Source of the DNA: Lentilactobacillus fungorum
GTDB lineage: Bacteria; Bacillota; Bacilli; Lactobacillales; Lactobacillaceae
Direction of reading: 5' to 3'
NCBI RefSeq assembly: GCF_016860605.1
Contig: NZ_BNJR01000014.1
Location: 1-64,000, forward strand
DNA length: 64,000 nt
Positions 41,979 through 49,345 of the stretch are shown here, piece after piece. How positions within the stretch are numbered: the first letter of the stretch is position 1; each line of letters opens with the position of its first letter. The position numbers were made by a program, and so were the translations under genes. The notes below the pieces were generated by a model that was given only the letters and a program-made list of their open reading frames with translations, was not told the DNA's origin and did not search any database.

Positions 41979-42018
41979 TTAGACTTGCTAGTTTAGAATT
42001 GTTATAATCTAGATATAA
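41979..42018 (+). promoter_or_regulatory. Promoter and AT-rich palindrome of the second P1B ATPase
   Basis: TTAGAC (41979-41984), 18 bases, TATAAT (42003-42008). The -10 is embedded in a near-palindrome TTATAATCTAGATATAA (42002-42018), reminiscent of Fur/PerR-family operators but not an exact match. Confidence 0.55.
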
Positions 42019-42040
42019 ATAAGGGAATGGAGGCCTTACC

Positions 42041-43879
42041 ATGAATAAACTCACAAATTACATGCGATTAATTGGTGTCCTCGTTGTCGGCCTAATCGCG
42101 CTTATTTTAGAATTTGCCCTCAACTTACCGCTATATGCCCAAATTGTTATTTCAACAATTGGTTCGCTAATCGCACTGTTGATGTTCATCGACATGGTGA
42201 AGACCTTGCGTTCTGGTAAATTTGGCGTTGATTTATTAGCGATTACGGCGGTGATTGCCACAATTGCTGTTGGCGAGTACTGGGCCGCCTTGATTGTGCT
42301 GTTGATGTTAACGGGCGGTGATGCGCTAGAAGACTATGCCGCCAATAAAGCGAATTCCGAATTACAGTCACTATTAGAGAACTCGCCCCAGTCTGCCCAT
42401 TTAGTTCAAACTGACCAAATTGTCGAAGTCAAAATCGATCTTGTAAAAGTTGGCGATCGACTTCTGGTTAAACCGGGGGAAGTGGTTCCCGTCGACGGCA
42501 CCATTACTGAAGGCACCACCACCATCGACGAGGCATCCTTAACTGGTGAATCCCGCCCAATCGATAAAACGGTTGGCGGAAACGTGATGTCTGGGGCAGT
42601 TAACGGTGATCATTCGTTTACAATGATTGCTGATAAAACCGCCGATGATAGTCAATATCAAAACATCATCCGGCTGGTCAAACAAGCAGAAAGCACGCCT
42701 GCTCATTTCGTTCGGATGGCTGATCGCTACGCAGTTCCATTTACCTTATTAGCATATGTCATTGCTGGAGTAGCTTGGTATCTTGCTAAAGATCCGGTTC
42801 GGTTTGCGGAGGTCTTAGTAGTGGCTTCCCCATGTCCGTTAATCCTAGCCGCCCCCATTGCGTTAGTTTCTGGGATGAGCCGGGCGAGTCGAAACGGGAT
42901 TATCGTCAAGAGCGGGACGATCATTGAAAAGCTTGCCAACGCTAAAACCTTCGCATTTGATAAAACCGGTACGATTACGCGCGGCCATTTAACAGTTAGC
43001 GATGTTTTTGCAACGGCCGGTTACACAAAGCAAGCCGTCCTATCACTAGCAGCCGGGGCAGAACAGCAATCCAGCCACATTTTGGCGCGTTCGCTGGTTG
43101 CCGCAATCCCAGACCGAATTCCAGCGGCAATTAACGTCAAAGAAACGACTGCTCAAGGGGTTCAAGCAATTATTGATGATCACTTAGTTAAGGTCGGCAA
43201 GCCGGCTTTTGTGTCAGCTGATCCAATTAAACCAGTCGATAAAACGGCGGTTTACGTGTCCGTCGATGGTACTTACGTCGGCTACGTATCATTTGAAGAT
43301 GAGCTGCGGCCGGAAGCCAAAACCGTCATGGACGACCTCCACCAAATGGGAGTTGCCCAAATCATGATGATTTCCGGTGACCGTCAGGCGATTGCCGCCG
43401 AGATCGCGGATCGAGTTGGCATTGATAAGGTTTTTGCCGAACGATTACCACAAGAAAAAATTGATGTGATTAAAACCGTTAATAAAAAAATGCGGCCAGT
43501 CGTCATGGTTGGCGACGGGGTTAATGACGCCCCTTCATTGGCAATGGCTGACGCCGGAATTGCTATGGGAGCCCATGGTGCAACGGCCGCCAGTGAATCT
43601 GCCGATGCGGTCGTGTTAAAAGATGATCTTAGTCTTGTCAGTAAAGCGGTTGATATTTCGAAAGGTACCATGGTAGTAGCTAAGGAAGCTGTTTTAATCG
43701 GCATTGCAATTTGTACAATTCTAATGTTGATTGCCAGTTTCGGCGTGATCCCTGCTATTATTGGGGCATTGTTCCAAGAGGTCGTCGACACCGTTACCAT
43801 TCTTTGGGCATTGCGGGCAAGAAGCGACAAACGAACGGTGCGGGAGAAGAATCCACGGCGGACGCAAGTATTGAGTTAA
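42041..43879 (+). CDS. P1B-type metal ATPase with SPC motif (P1B-4-like)
   Basis: A 612-residue metal-exporting ATPase. Motifs in order: TGES near 168-171, the membrane motif SPC at 263-265 (VASPCPLILAAP), phosphorylation Asp307 in DKTGTITRG, and GDGVNDAPSLAMADAGIAMG. SPC is the signature of the P1B-4 subgroup (PfeT, CtpD, CoaT), whose substrates include Fe2+, Co2+ and Zn2+. The nucleotide-domain motif usually written SEHPIA reads SSHILA here, so the proline is missing. There is no N-terminal HMA domain. It shares little beyond fold with the CPG pump at the left end, so the two likely handle different metals. Confidence 0.92.
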   Translation: MNKLTNYMRLIGVLVVGLIALILEFALNLPLYAQIVISTIGSLIALLMFIDMVKTLRSGKFGVDLLAITAVIATIAVGEYWAALIVLLMLTGGDALEDYAANKANSELQSLLENSPQSAHLVQTDQIVEVKIDLVKVGDRLLVKPGEVVPVDGTITEGTTTIDEASLTGESRPIDKTVGGNVMSGAVNGDHSFTMIADKTADDSQYQNIIRLVKQAESTPAHFVRMADRYAVPFTLLAYVIAGVAWYLAKDPVRFAEVLVVASPCPLILAAPIALVSGMSRASRNGIIVKSGTIIEKLANAKTFAFDKTGTITRGHLTVSDVFATAGYTKQAVLSLAAGAEQQSSHILARSLVAAIPDRIPAAINVKETTAQGVQAIIDDHLVKVGKPAFVSADPIKPVDKTAVYVSVDGTYVGYVSFEDELRPEAKTVMDDLHQMGVAQIMMISGDRQAIAAEIADRVGIDKVFAERLPQEKIDVIKTVNKKMRPVVMVGDGVNDAPSLAMADAGIAMGAHGATAASESADAVVLKDDLSLVSKAVDISKGTMVVAKEAVLIGIAICTILMLIASFGVIPAIIGALFQEVVDTVTILWALRARSDKRTVREKNPRRTQVLS

Positions 43880-43892
43880 TATAATAAAAGCA

Positions 43893-43962
43893 AGGGTGGG
43901 GCGAATCTTGCTTTCCACTCGTAATTGTAGCTTAGACCTCCATATTTGGATTGAAGCTGTAA
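43893..43962 (+). repeat. Two-hairpin intergenic repeat, copy 1
   Basis: About 70 bases: AGGGTGG...CCACTC, then TGTAGCTTAGACCTCCA with TGG...AAGCTGTAA. The copy at 47796 has the same layout with matched changes in both stems. Confidence 0.6.
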
Positions 43963-43987
43963 CCAACAACAGCTTTCATCATTTAGC

Positions 43988-44034
43988 AAAGAGTGCCAAC
44001 CATCCCTATGTCTGGAATGGTTGGCACTCTTTAT
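43988..44034. terminator. Bidirectional terminator between convergent genes
   Basis: AAAGAGTGCCAACCAT (43988-44003) pairs perfectly with ATGGTTGGCACTCTTT (44017-44032). Confidence 0.88.
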
Positions 44035-44075
44035 TGAATGATGGAATCAAACCGCTGTCTGTCCCAGTCTATTTT

Positions 44076-45026
44076 CTAAGCCGTTACTTCTTGTTTCACA
44101 ATCGTAGTTCCCTCAGTCCCGGCAATAATCTCTTTCACGTCTTCTAGGTCGCCGATCACCGCTGGATTTCCTGTATGGTTAACAAAGTCAACTGCCGCTT
44201 TTACCTTTGGCATCATGCTGCCCTTGCTGAACTCGTTGGCATCAATGTGAGTTTGGAGTTCAGCAACGTCAACTTGTGAGAGTTCTACTTGATCCGGCTT
44301 GCCATAGTTGTAGAAAATCCCGCCGCCAGAAGTTAGGATAATCAACTTGTCAGCGTCAATTAGTTGGGCAATCTTAGAAGCACTGAAGTCCTTGTCGATC
44401 ACTGCTTCTTTGCCGATTAATTGGTTGCCTTTTTTCACAACCGGGATGCCGCCACCACCGGAAACGATCGGAATAATCCCGGCGTCAACGACTTGCTTAA
44501 TTGCCCGATATTCATTAATCTCTAGCGGCTTCGGGGATGGTACTACTCGTCGGTAGCCCCGACCAGCATCCTCAACAATTTTCCAATCCGGGTGCTGGGC
44601 TTTTAATTCAGCAACCTCGCTTTCTTTATAGAATGGACCAATTGGCTTGGACGGGTTATCAAAAGCGTCATCGTCTTCGGCGACAATCGTTTGGGTGATA
44701 ATTGAGATAACGTCCTTATCAATCCCATTTTCTAACAATTCTTGTTTCATTGCGTTTTGGAACCAATAACCAATACTGCCCTCAGTCATTGCCCCGCAGG
44801 TATCTAGTGGCATTGCCGGATTGGCTTGGCTATCAGCGGCTAATTGTTGCAAAAGCAAATTACCAACTTGTGGACCATTCCCATGGGTGATAATGAGCTG
44901 GTCACCGTTCTTAATGAAGTTAACCAATTCTTTAGCCGTCTTTTGAACAGCTTTCATTTGAGCCTCGGCTGATGCATCCTTTGATAAAATGGCGTTGCCG
45001 CCAAGTGCGACTACAATTTTTGACAT
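44076..45026 (-). CDS. arcC: Carbamate kinase
   Basis: A 316-residue amino-acid-kinase-fold enzyme that makes ATP from carbamoyl phosphate and ADP. Motifs: IVVALGGNAI at the start, ITHGNGPQVGNLL, RRVVPSPKP and PIVSGGGGIPVV. I start at the second ATG (45026), nine bases from AGGAGG, giving the usual family length. No arginine deiminase (arcA) or ornithine carbamoyltransferase (arcB) is adjacent, so it may serve another carbamoyl-phosphate source such as agmatine or purine breakdown, or the arc genes may be elsewhere. A cre-like site lies upstream. Confidence 0.95.
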   Translation of the reverse strand: MSKIVVALGGNAILSKDASAEAQMKAVQKTAKELVNFIKNGDQLIITHGNGPQVGNLLLQQLAADSQANPAMPLDTCGAMTEGSIGYWFQNAMKQELLENGIDKDVISIITQTIVAEDDDAFDNPSKPIGPFYKESEVAELKAQHPDWKIVEDAGRGYRRVVPSPKPLEINEYRAIKQVVDAGIIPIVSGGGGIPVVKKGNQLIGKEAVIDKDFSASKIAQLIDADKLIILTSGGGIFYNYGKPDQVELSQVDVAELQTHIDANEFSKGSMMPKVKAAVDFVNHTGNPAVIGDLEDVKEIIAGTEGTTIVKQEVTA

Positions 45027-45039
45027 ATCCATATTCCTC

Positions 45040-45369
45040 CTAGTGAGCGGGGAGAAGAAGTTAGAAACCGCCAAGCAGGACGGTCATTTTACGGCCACCA
45101 AGCTAGGGTTCTTACCAAAACGACCCCACTCAAATTTTTCATTGCAGCGGTCGGAGAGGTTGCGGGCTGATCGATTCAATCAACTCACTGAGGCCAACCG
45201 TTATTTGCTGGCATCATTATATCAACAAACTTATGGTTTAAATAATTTAAGCTCTCGGAAAACGCTTACAAAGAGAATTATACCAGATTACCAACTGCCA
45301 GCAAGGATAATCTCCATCAACTGACTAGCTCATGCTCAATCATGAGAACTTTTTAATTTCAAAACCGCA
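45040..45369. other. Intergenic region upstream of arcC
   Basis: About 330 bases. The first 24 bases (AGTGAGCGGGGAGAAGAAGT...) may be a decayed start of the 118-nt repeat. A cre-like site lies at 45257-45270. A plus-strand open frame runs through to 45324 but has no RBS and I reject it as a gene. Confidence 0.4.
45257..45270 (-). promoter_or_regulatory. cre-like site upstream of arcC
   Basis: On the minus strand TGTAAGCGTTTTCC matches the CcpA consensus TGNAANCGNTNNCA at all but the last base. It lies about 230 bases upstream of the arcC start. Confidence 0.45.
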
Positions 45370-45399
45370 TCAAAAAAGAGCAACCCGCATCTGTTGCTC
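45370..45399 (-). terminator. Intrinsic terminator after the ABC operon
   Basis: On the minus strand AGAGCAAC pairs with GTTGCTCT, followed by TTTTTTGA. Confidence 0.8.
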
Positions 45400-45421
45400 T
45401 CACATTATATTTCAATTAAGG

Positions 45422-46117
45422 CTATTCAGCCGCCGCTTTTGTCACCGACGTTTCTGTCATTTTCCCGTCCATGATTCGATACGCTTTATCTGCAAACTGC
45501 ATCAACCGGGTGTCGTGGGTCACCACAACAACCGCTTTATCCCGGGTTTCGGCAAGCTCTTTAAATAGTTTGCCGACTTCGGCAACCCGGGCGCTATCCA
45601 AGGCAGCCGTCGGTTCGTCAGCTAAAACAATATCCGGGTTGGCAAATAATGCTCGGGCGATCGCAACTCGTTGCGTTTGGCCGCCAGAAAGCTCACCGGG
45701 AAATTTATTGGTCAACTGTTCGATTCCCAACTGTTTAAGCAACCCTGCCAGTTCTGCTTCGTTCAAGTTCCCCTGGCGTTTGACTTTATTTACAAAAGTG
45801 AATTGTTCCTTAACCTTCAAATACGGTACCAAGCTATAAGACTGCAAGACAAACCCAATTTGATTCAACCTTAATTTGTCTCGTTGGGCAGTAGATAATT
45901 GAGCAATTGGTTTGCCCTCAACAATGACTTCGCCAGACGTTGGCGTTTGCAGGCCCCCAGCAATGGTTAAAAAGGTACTCTTTCCAGATCCTGACGGGCC
46001 AACTACTAGGATTAACTCACCACGGTTGGCAGAGAAATTAACATCATGGAGAACATGAACTTTACTGATTCCAGAACCAAAGTACTTATTGATGTTTTTT
46101 AATTCAATAACTGACAT
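45422..46117 (-). CDS. ABC transporter ATP-binding protein (MacB/LolD type)
   Basis: A 231-residue ATPase subunit. Walker A GPSGSGKST (about 40), Q-loop QSYSLVPYL, signature LSGGQTQRVAIARAL, Walker B IVLADEPTAALD and switch His in VVVTHD are all intact. It partners the FtsX-type permease encoded one base upstream. Pairs like this move hydrophobic compounds or lipoproteins, or act as mechanotransmitters, rather than classical exporters. Last gene of a TetR-permease-ATPase operon, closed by a terminator. Confidence 0.93.
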   Translation of the reverse strand: MSVIELKNINKYFGSGISKVHVLHDVNFSANRGELILVVGPSGSGKSTFLTIAGGLQTPTSGEVIVEGKPIAQLSTAQRDKLRLNQIGFVLQSYSLVPYLKVKEQFTFVNKVKRQGNLNEAELAGLLKQLGIEQLTNKFPGELSGGQTQRVAIARALFANPDIVLADEPTAALDSARVAEVGKLFKELAETRDKAVVVVTHDTRLMQFADKAYRIMDGKMTETSVTKAAAE

Positions 46118-46118
46118 A

Positions 46119-47183
46119 TTAACCTCCTATGACTTTAACGGGATCAACGGTTGCAATCTTCTGAGCTGGTATAGCCGATCCAATGAAGCCCATGATCAAC
46201 AATCCAATCGAAATCCACGTCAAAACGGGAATATTAAACGACATCGGCACGCCAATCGGAATGATGCTGGCTGTAGCTGCCGTGAGGGCTGCACCAATAA
46301 CTAGGCCTGCCACCATCAGGATTAACGATTGACTAGTAACTGTCGCAACCAAAGTTCGTGCTGGGATGCCCTGGGCTCGCAAAACGGCATATATCGGTAA
46401 CGCCTGCATCGTCAAAATGTACAAGAAGACGGCAATAATAATGAGCGAAATGATCATGAGAAACCCGATCATAAAGCCAAAAGTCGTATTTTGGGCTGAA
46501 TATCCCGGCAGTTTGGAAATGAAGGATGAAATCGAATAGGTTTTTAGATGTGAATTTTTAGCATGGTATTTAGCCGTTTTAGACACAATGGCACTGCCGA
46601 CAACTTTGACGTTCATCATTCCCCGTAAGGATTGCCAAGTTGAGACGGTTCCGTAAATAATTGGTGAAATATTAATTTTAGCGTTCTTGGTAAAGCCAAC
46701 AATTTGATAGCTATCATTTGATGAATTTAGCGTAATCTTGTCACCTAGGCGGTAACCTTCATCCTTAAACTTTTGATCAACAACCACTTCATGACTGCTA
46801 CGAGCTTTTCGGCCCGATGAGACTTTCAAATCCTTCAGCACAAATTGGTTACGCTTTGCGCCAATAAAAGTAGCTGAAACCTTCGCGCGCTTCTTATCTT
46901 TGGCAACCACCGGCGTTGAGCCAATTACCGCTTGCTTTGACGTTAATTTGGCGTTTTTAGCTTGATCACTAGTAATCACCGATTGGCTTAGATTAATATT
47001 CGAATCTTTATTCAAAACAATACTTTTGGCATCCCAGGAATCAATTGCCTGCGTATTTTCACCAGCTAGCCCAAATGCTAAACCGGTTAGAATAAATATC
47101 AAGTACGCAATCAAGACGATCATCGAAATAATGAGGCCATACCGTAATTTTTCGTGACGAATTTCCTTTAAGGCTAAATACAT
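46119..47183 (-). CDS. FtsX-like ABC transporter permease
   Basis: A 354-residue permease with one N-terminal membrane helix (about 15-38), an extracytoplasmic domain of about 200 residues (WDAKSIVLNKDSNINLSQSV onward) and three C-terminal helices (about 235-350), the classic four-helix MacB/FtsX layout. The C-terminus reads PAQKIATVDPVKVIGG, typical of FtsX-type permeases. Its ATG overlaps the stop codon of the TetR gene by one base, and its stop lies next to the ATPase start. Substrate unknown. Confidence 0.9.
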   Translation of the reverse strand: MYLALKEIRHEKLRYGLIISMIVLIAYLIFILTGLAFGLAGENTQAIDSWDAKSIVLNKDSNINLSQSVITSDQAKNAKLTSKQAVIGSTPVVAKDKKRAKVSATFIGAKRNQFVLKDLKVSSGRKARSSHEVVVDQKFKDEGYRLGDKITLNSSNDSYQIVGFTKNAKINISPIIYGTVSTWQSLRGMMNVKVVGSAIVSKTAKYHAKNSHLKTYSISSFISKLPGYSAQNTTFGFMIGFLMIISLIIIAVFLYILTMQALPIYAVLRAQGIPARTLVATVTSQSLILMVAGLVIGAALTAATASIIPIGVPMSFNIPVLTWISIGLLIMGFIGSAIPAQKIATVDPVKVIGG

Positions 47184-47713
47184 TAGTTGTGCCCCTTTCC
47201 TGCTAATAAATTCAATGCTTCACTAAACTTGTGCAGAATCATTGCTTGGTCGTTAGGCTGAATCAAAATTTGTTTAATGACTTCGTGGCTTAAAATCATA
47301 GCCGCCCATTCTCGACTACTCAATTTTGAAGCTTGACTACCACCTTGATCACCTACTAACGACTCGTTTCTAGTCAGATGCATCTCAATCAATTTTCGAT
47401 AACGACTATTCATCACGCCATCGACAAACGCCTTAACTTGGTCAAGATAAAAAGTTGGAACAAACTTGCCGTCGCGCACCTCTTGGGTGATGGCCATGTG
47501 GATATTTTTCATTGCAACGCCATACATATAGTGGTAGGCATCGGTTAAATCATCGAAGTATTTGTAAAAAGCTCCCCGGGCAATCCCGGCTTCTTTGACA
47601 ATCGGCGCAACCTGCGCTTCGGCTAACGGGTGAGTGCTAAACTCATTGACCAACGCTTCTTGGATTTTCAATTGTTTTTCATGGTTCAAATTTAAAAACG
47701 TGGTTGAAACCAT
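47183..47713 (-). CDS. TetR/AcrR family regulator
   Basis: A 176-residue regulator. The N-terminal helix-turn-helix shows VAPIVKEAGIARGAFYKYFDD (TetR signature, about residues 37-57) with a ligand-binding helical C-terminal domain. It is the first gene of the operon with the ABC permease and ATPase and reads into the permease with a one-base overlap. Two palindromes on its own promoter indicate autorepression relieved by an unknown ligand, perhaps one exported by this ABC system. RBS AGGAGG, eight bases from the ATG. Confidence 0.92.
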   Translation of the reverse strand: MVSTTFLNLNHEKQLKIQEALVNEFSTHPLAEAQVAPIVKEAGIARGAFYKYFDDLTDAYHYMYGVAMKNIHMAITQEVRDGKFVPTFYLDQVKAFVDGVMNSRYRKLIEMHLTRNESLVGDQGGSQASKLSSREWAAMILSHEVIKQILIQPNDQAMILHKFSEALNLLAGKGHN

Positions 47714-47730
47714 TTGTAAGTCCTCCTAAG

Positions 47731-47781
47731 TGACATCGTGTCATTTTTTACAAGTATACATGCTTGGTGACACTGTGTCAA
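47731..47781 (-). promoter_or_regulatory. TetR operon promoter with two palindromic operators
   Basis: On the minus strand: TTGACA (47781-47776), 17 bases, TATACT (47758-47753), a near-perfect promoter. Two 13-bp palindromes TGACA-N3-TGTCA lie at 47768-47780 (overlapping the -35) and 47731-47743 (downstream of the -10), 37 bp apart centre to centre. Confidence 0.85.
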
Positions 47782-47795
47782 CATTTTGCTCAAAA

Positions 47796-47866
47796 AGGGT
47801 GGGAAAAACTTGATTTCCACCCATACTTGCAACTTAGATCGCCAACCATATTGGGTAAAAAGTTGC
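47796..47866 (+). repeat. Two-hairpin intergenic repeat, copy 2
   Basis: AGGGTGG...CCACCC followed by GCAACTTAGATCGCCA...TGG...AAGTTGC. Same layout as 43893-43962 with paired base changes (CAACTT/AAGTTG here, TAGCTT/AAGCTG there). Confidence 0.6.
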
Positions 47867-47956
47867 GACGGCGGCCGGGAACACTTAGCCAATTTGGCAA
47901 ACAGTCGGCCTTCTCTTAGTATCCTAAAAATCGGCTAGGGCTTAATTCTCGGTTAA

Positions 47957-49057
47957 TTAGTAAGCGCGATTTGCCTGAAGCACTTCTGGGCAGTGGTTCA
48001 CTAACAGATTGCCACGGGAGGTACCATCGTAGGCAATCCCCTCGAACTCTCGCTTAGGACCAAAGCGGGACCATTCAAAGCTGCGGTTAGTTAAATGACC
48101 ACGGCCACGTAAACCTTTGGCTGGAAAACTGGCAATCGACGCGTCTGATAACAATAATAGCCGCTTGCGGACCGGATTATAGCCGATGCTCTGAATTCGC
48201 GTCCCTGGCACCCGTTTAAGGACTTGATGGGTCAGTCGGAATCTAACTGATCGTTTGTGGATTCTACCTTTAAAAATGTAGGCGCCCCAGCCAGGAAACG
48301 TCCAGAAATAAGCATTGCCGGCGTGGTCAAACGTGAGGTTATGGCCACCGGGAACGCGCGTACCATGGCTGCGCAGTGAAAACCGAATTGCATGATCAGG
48401 CCGCAGGGTTTCGGCATTAATGTGTTGGATATACCCCCAGTAATTGATTGGAATCCGCGGCGCTTTTTCCTTATCCCGCCACATGTATAAACCATGATTT
48501 TTCCAATTATAGGCTAACGACTGGCCGTGGCCGGTTGTAAACAGCGGCCCCACCTTAATCGCTCGTTGCAATTTTTTCTGCAAACGACTGTATTTGTGAT
48601 GATGCTTGACGTACACATCCCGTAATTCTGCAGGATGCAAACGAACACCCATTGAATCCATTTTTTTCGTGTCAAAGCGCACAATTCGCCCACGATTTTT
48701 AAACTTGGTCGGGCAATAAACGATGTACATGTATTTCTTGTGCGTCATGGCAATCGACTGTGGGTTACCCCAATGCTGGCCATTTTTGCCCGGCAGCGGC
48801 AGAATGTAACGGGTCGTAAAAGTGACTCTCTTCCCCTTTATCGCCTTAATTTGATGCCTTTTGGAAACATCAACTACATGATCGTATTTCTTAGGAACTT
48901 TAACATAATGCACTTTTTTGTTATATAAGTTTCGCAGACGCCCCCGATAAAGTGCCGAAGATTTTTGGTGGTAAACTTTGAACTTAGCGTGGGCAACCAT
49001 CGGGGCTGACAGCGCCATTGCCAAGATAAAACACAGCAAGACTTTGATTCCCTTCAT
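47957..49057 (-). CDS. Secreted, very basic protein, possibly beta-propeller
   Basis: A 366-residue exported protein with a clear signal peptide (IKVLLCFILAMALSAPMVAHA, cleavage after AHA near residue 24). The mature part is rich in Lys, Arg and His. Repeated blade-like strands are visible: HWGNPQSIAMTHKKYMYIVY, GHGQSLAYNWKNHGLYMW, HNLTFDHAGNAYFWTF, QSIGYNPVRKRLLLLS and EFEGIAYDG. This suggests a beta-propeller domain like phytase or esterase-like extracellular proteins. The charge suggests binding to anionic wall polymers. Lactobacilli have similar proteins without known function. Monocistronic. Confidence 0.7.
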   Translation of the reverse strand: MKGIKVLLCFILAMALSAPMVAHAKFKVYHQKSSALYRGRLRNLYNKKVHYVKVPKKYDHVVDVSKRHQIKAIKGKRVTFTTRYILPLPGKNGQHWGNPQSIAMTHKKYMYIVYCPTKFKNRGRIVRFDTKKMDSMGVRLHPAELRDVYVKHHHKYSRLQKKLQRAIKVGPLFTTGHGQSLAYNWKNHGLYMWRDKEKAPRIPINYWGYIQHINAETLRPDHAIRFSLRSHGTRVPGGHNLTFDHAGNAYFWTFPGWGAYIFKGRIHKRSVRFRLTHQVLKRVPGTRIQSIGYNPVRKRLLLLSDASIASFPAKGLRGRGHLTNRSFEWSRFGPKREFEGIAYDGTSRGNLLVNHCPEVLQANRAY

Positions 49058-49224
49058 TGATCGAATCCCCCCAGATAATGATTGCTAAATTTACAAAAAT
49101 AACCTAGTAGTTATATGTTAATTCTTTCATAACTGAATGTAAATTTTTACGCATCAGTAGTTATCAGGCTGAGTTGAAGGATTTAACAAAGCAGCTGTAA
49201 ACATCCAATGGATTACAATTTGCT

Positions 49225-49264
49225 AAAAAATGGCATCAACCTCCGATGTGAGATTGACGCCATT
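49225..49264 (-). terminator. Intrinsic terminator after the orphan FtsX permease
   Basis: On the minus strand AATGGCGTCAATCTC pairs with GAGGTTGATGCCATT, then TTTTT. Confidence 0.78.
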
Positions 49265-49345
49265 CGTAAATAATCAGGAAAATCATTTAATAATTGATCA
49301 CCCGTTTAACCTAATTAGCCTCAGTTTGAAAAAGAAACTAGCCAA

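Noticed and set aside
44989-45324. 111-codon plus-strand frame upstream of the ABC operon end
   Set aside because: Starts inside arcC on the opposite strand, has no RBS and no recognisable family; probably chance.
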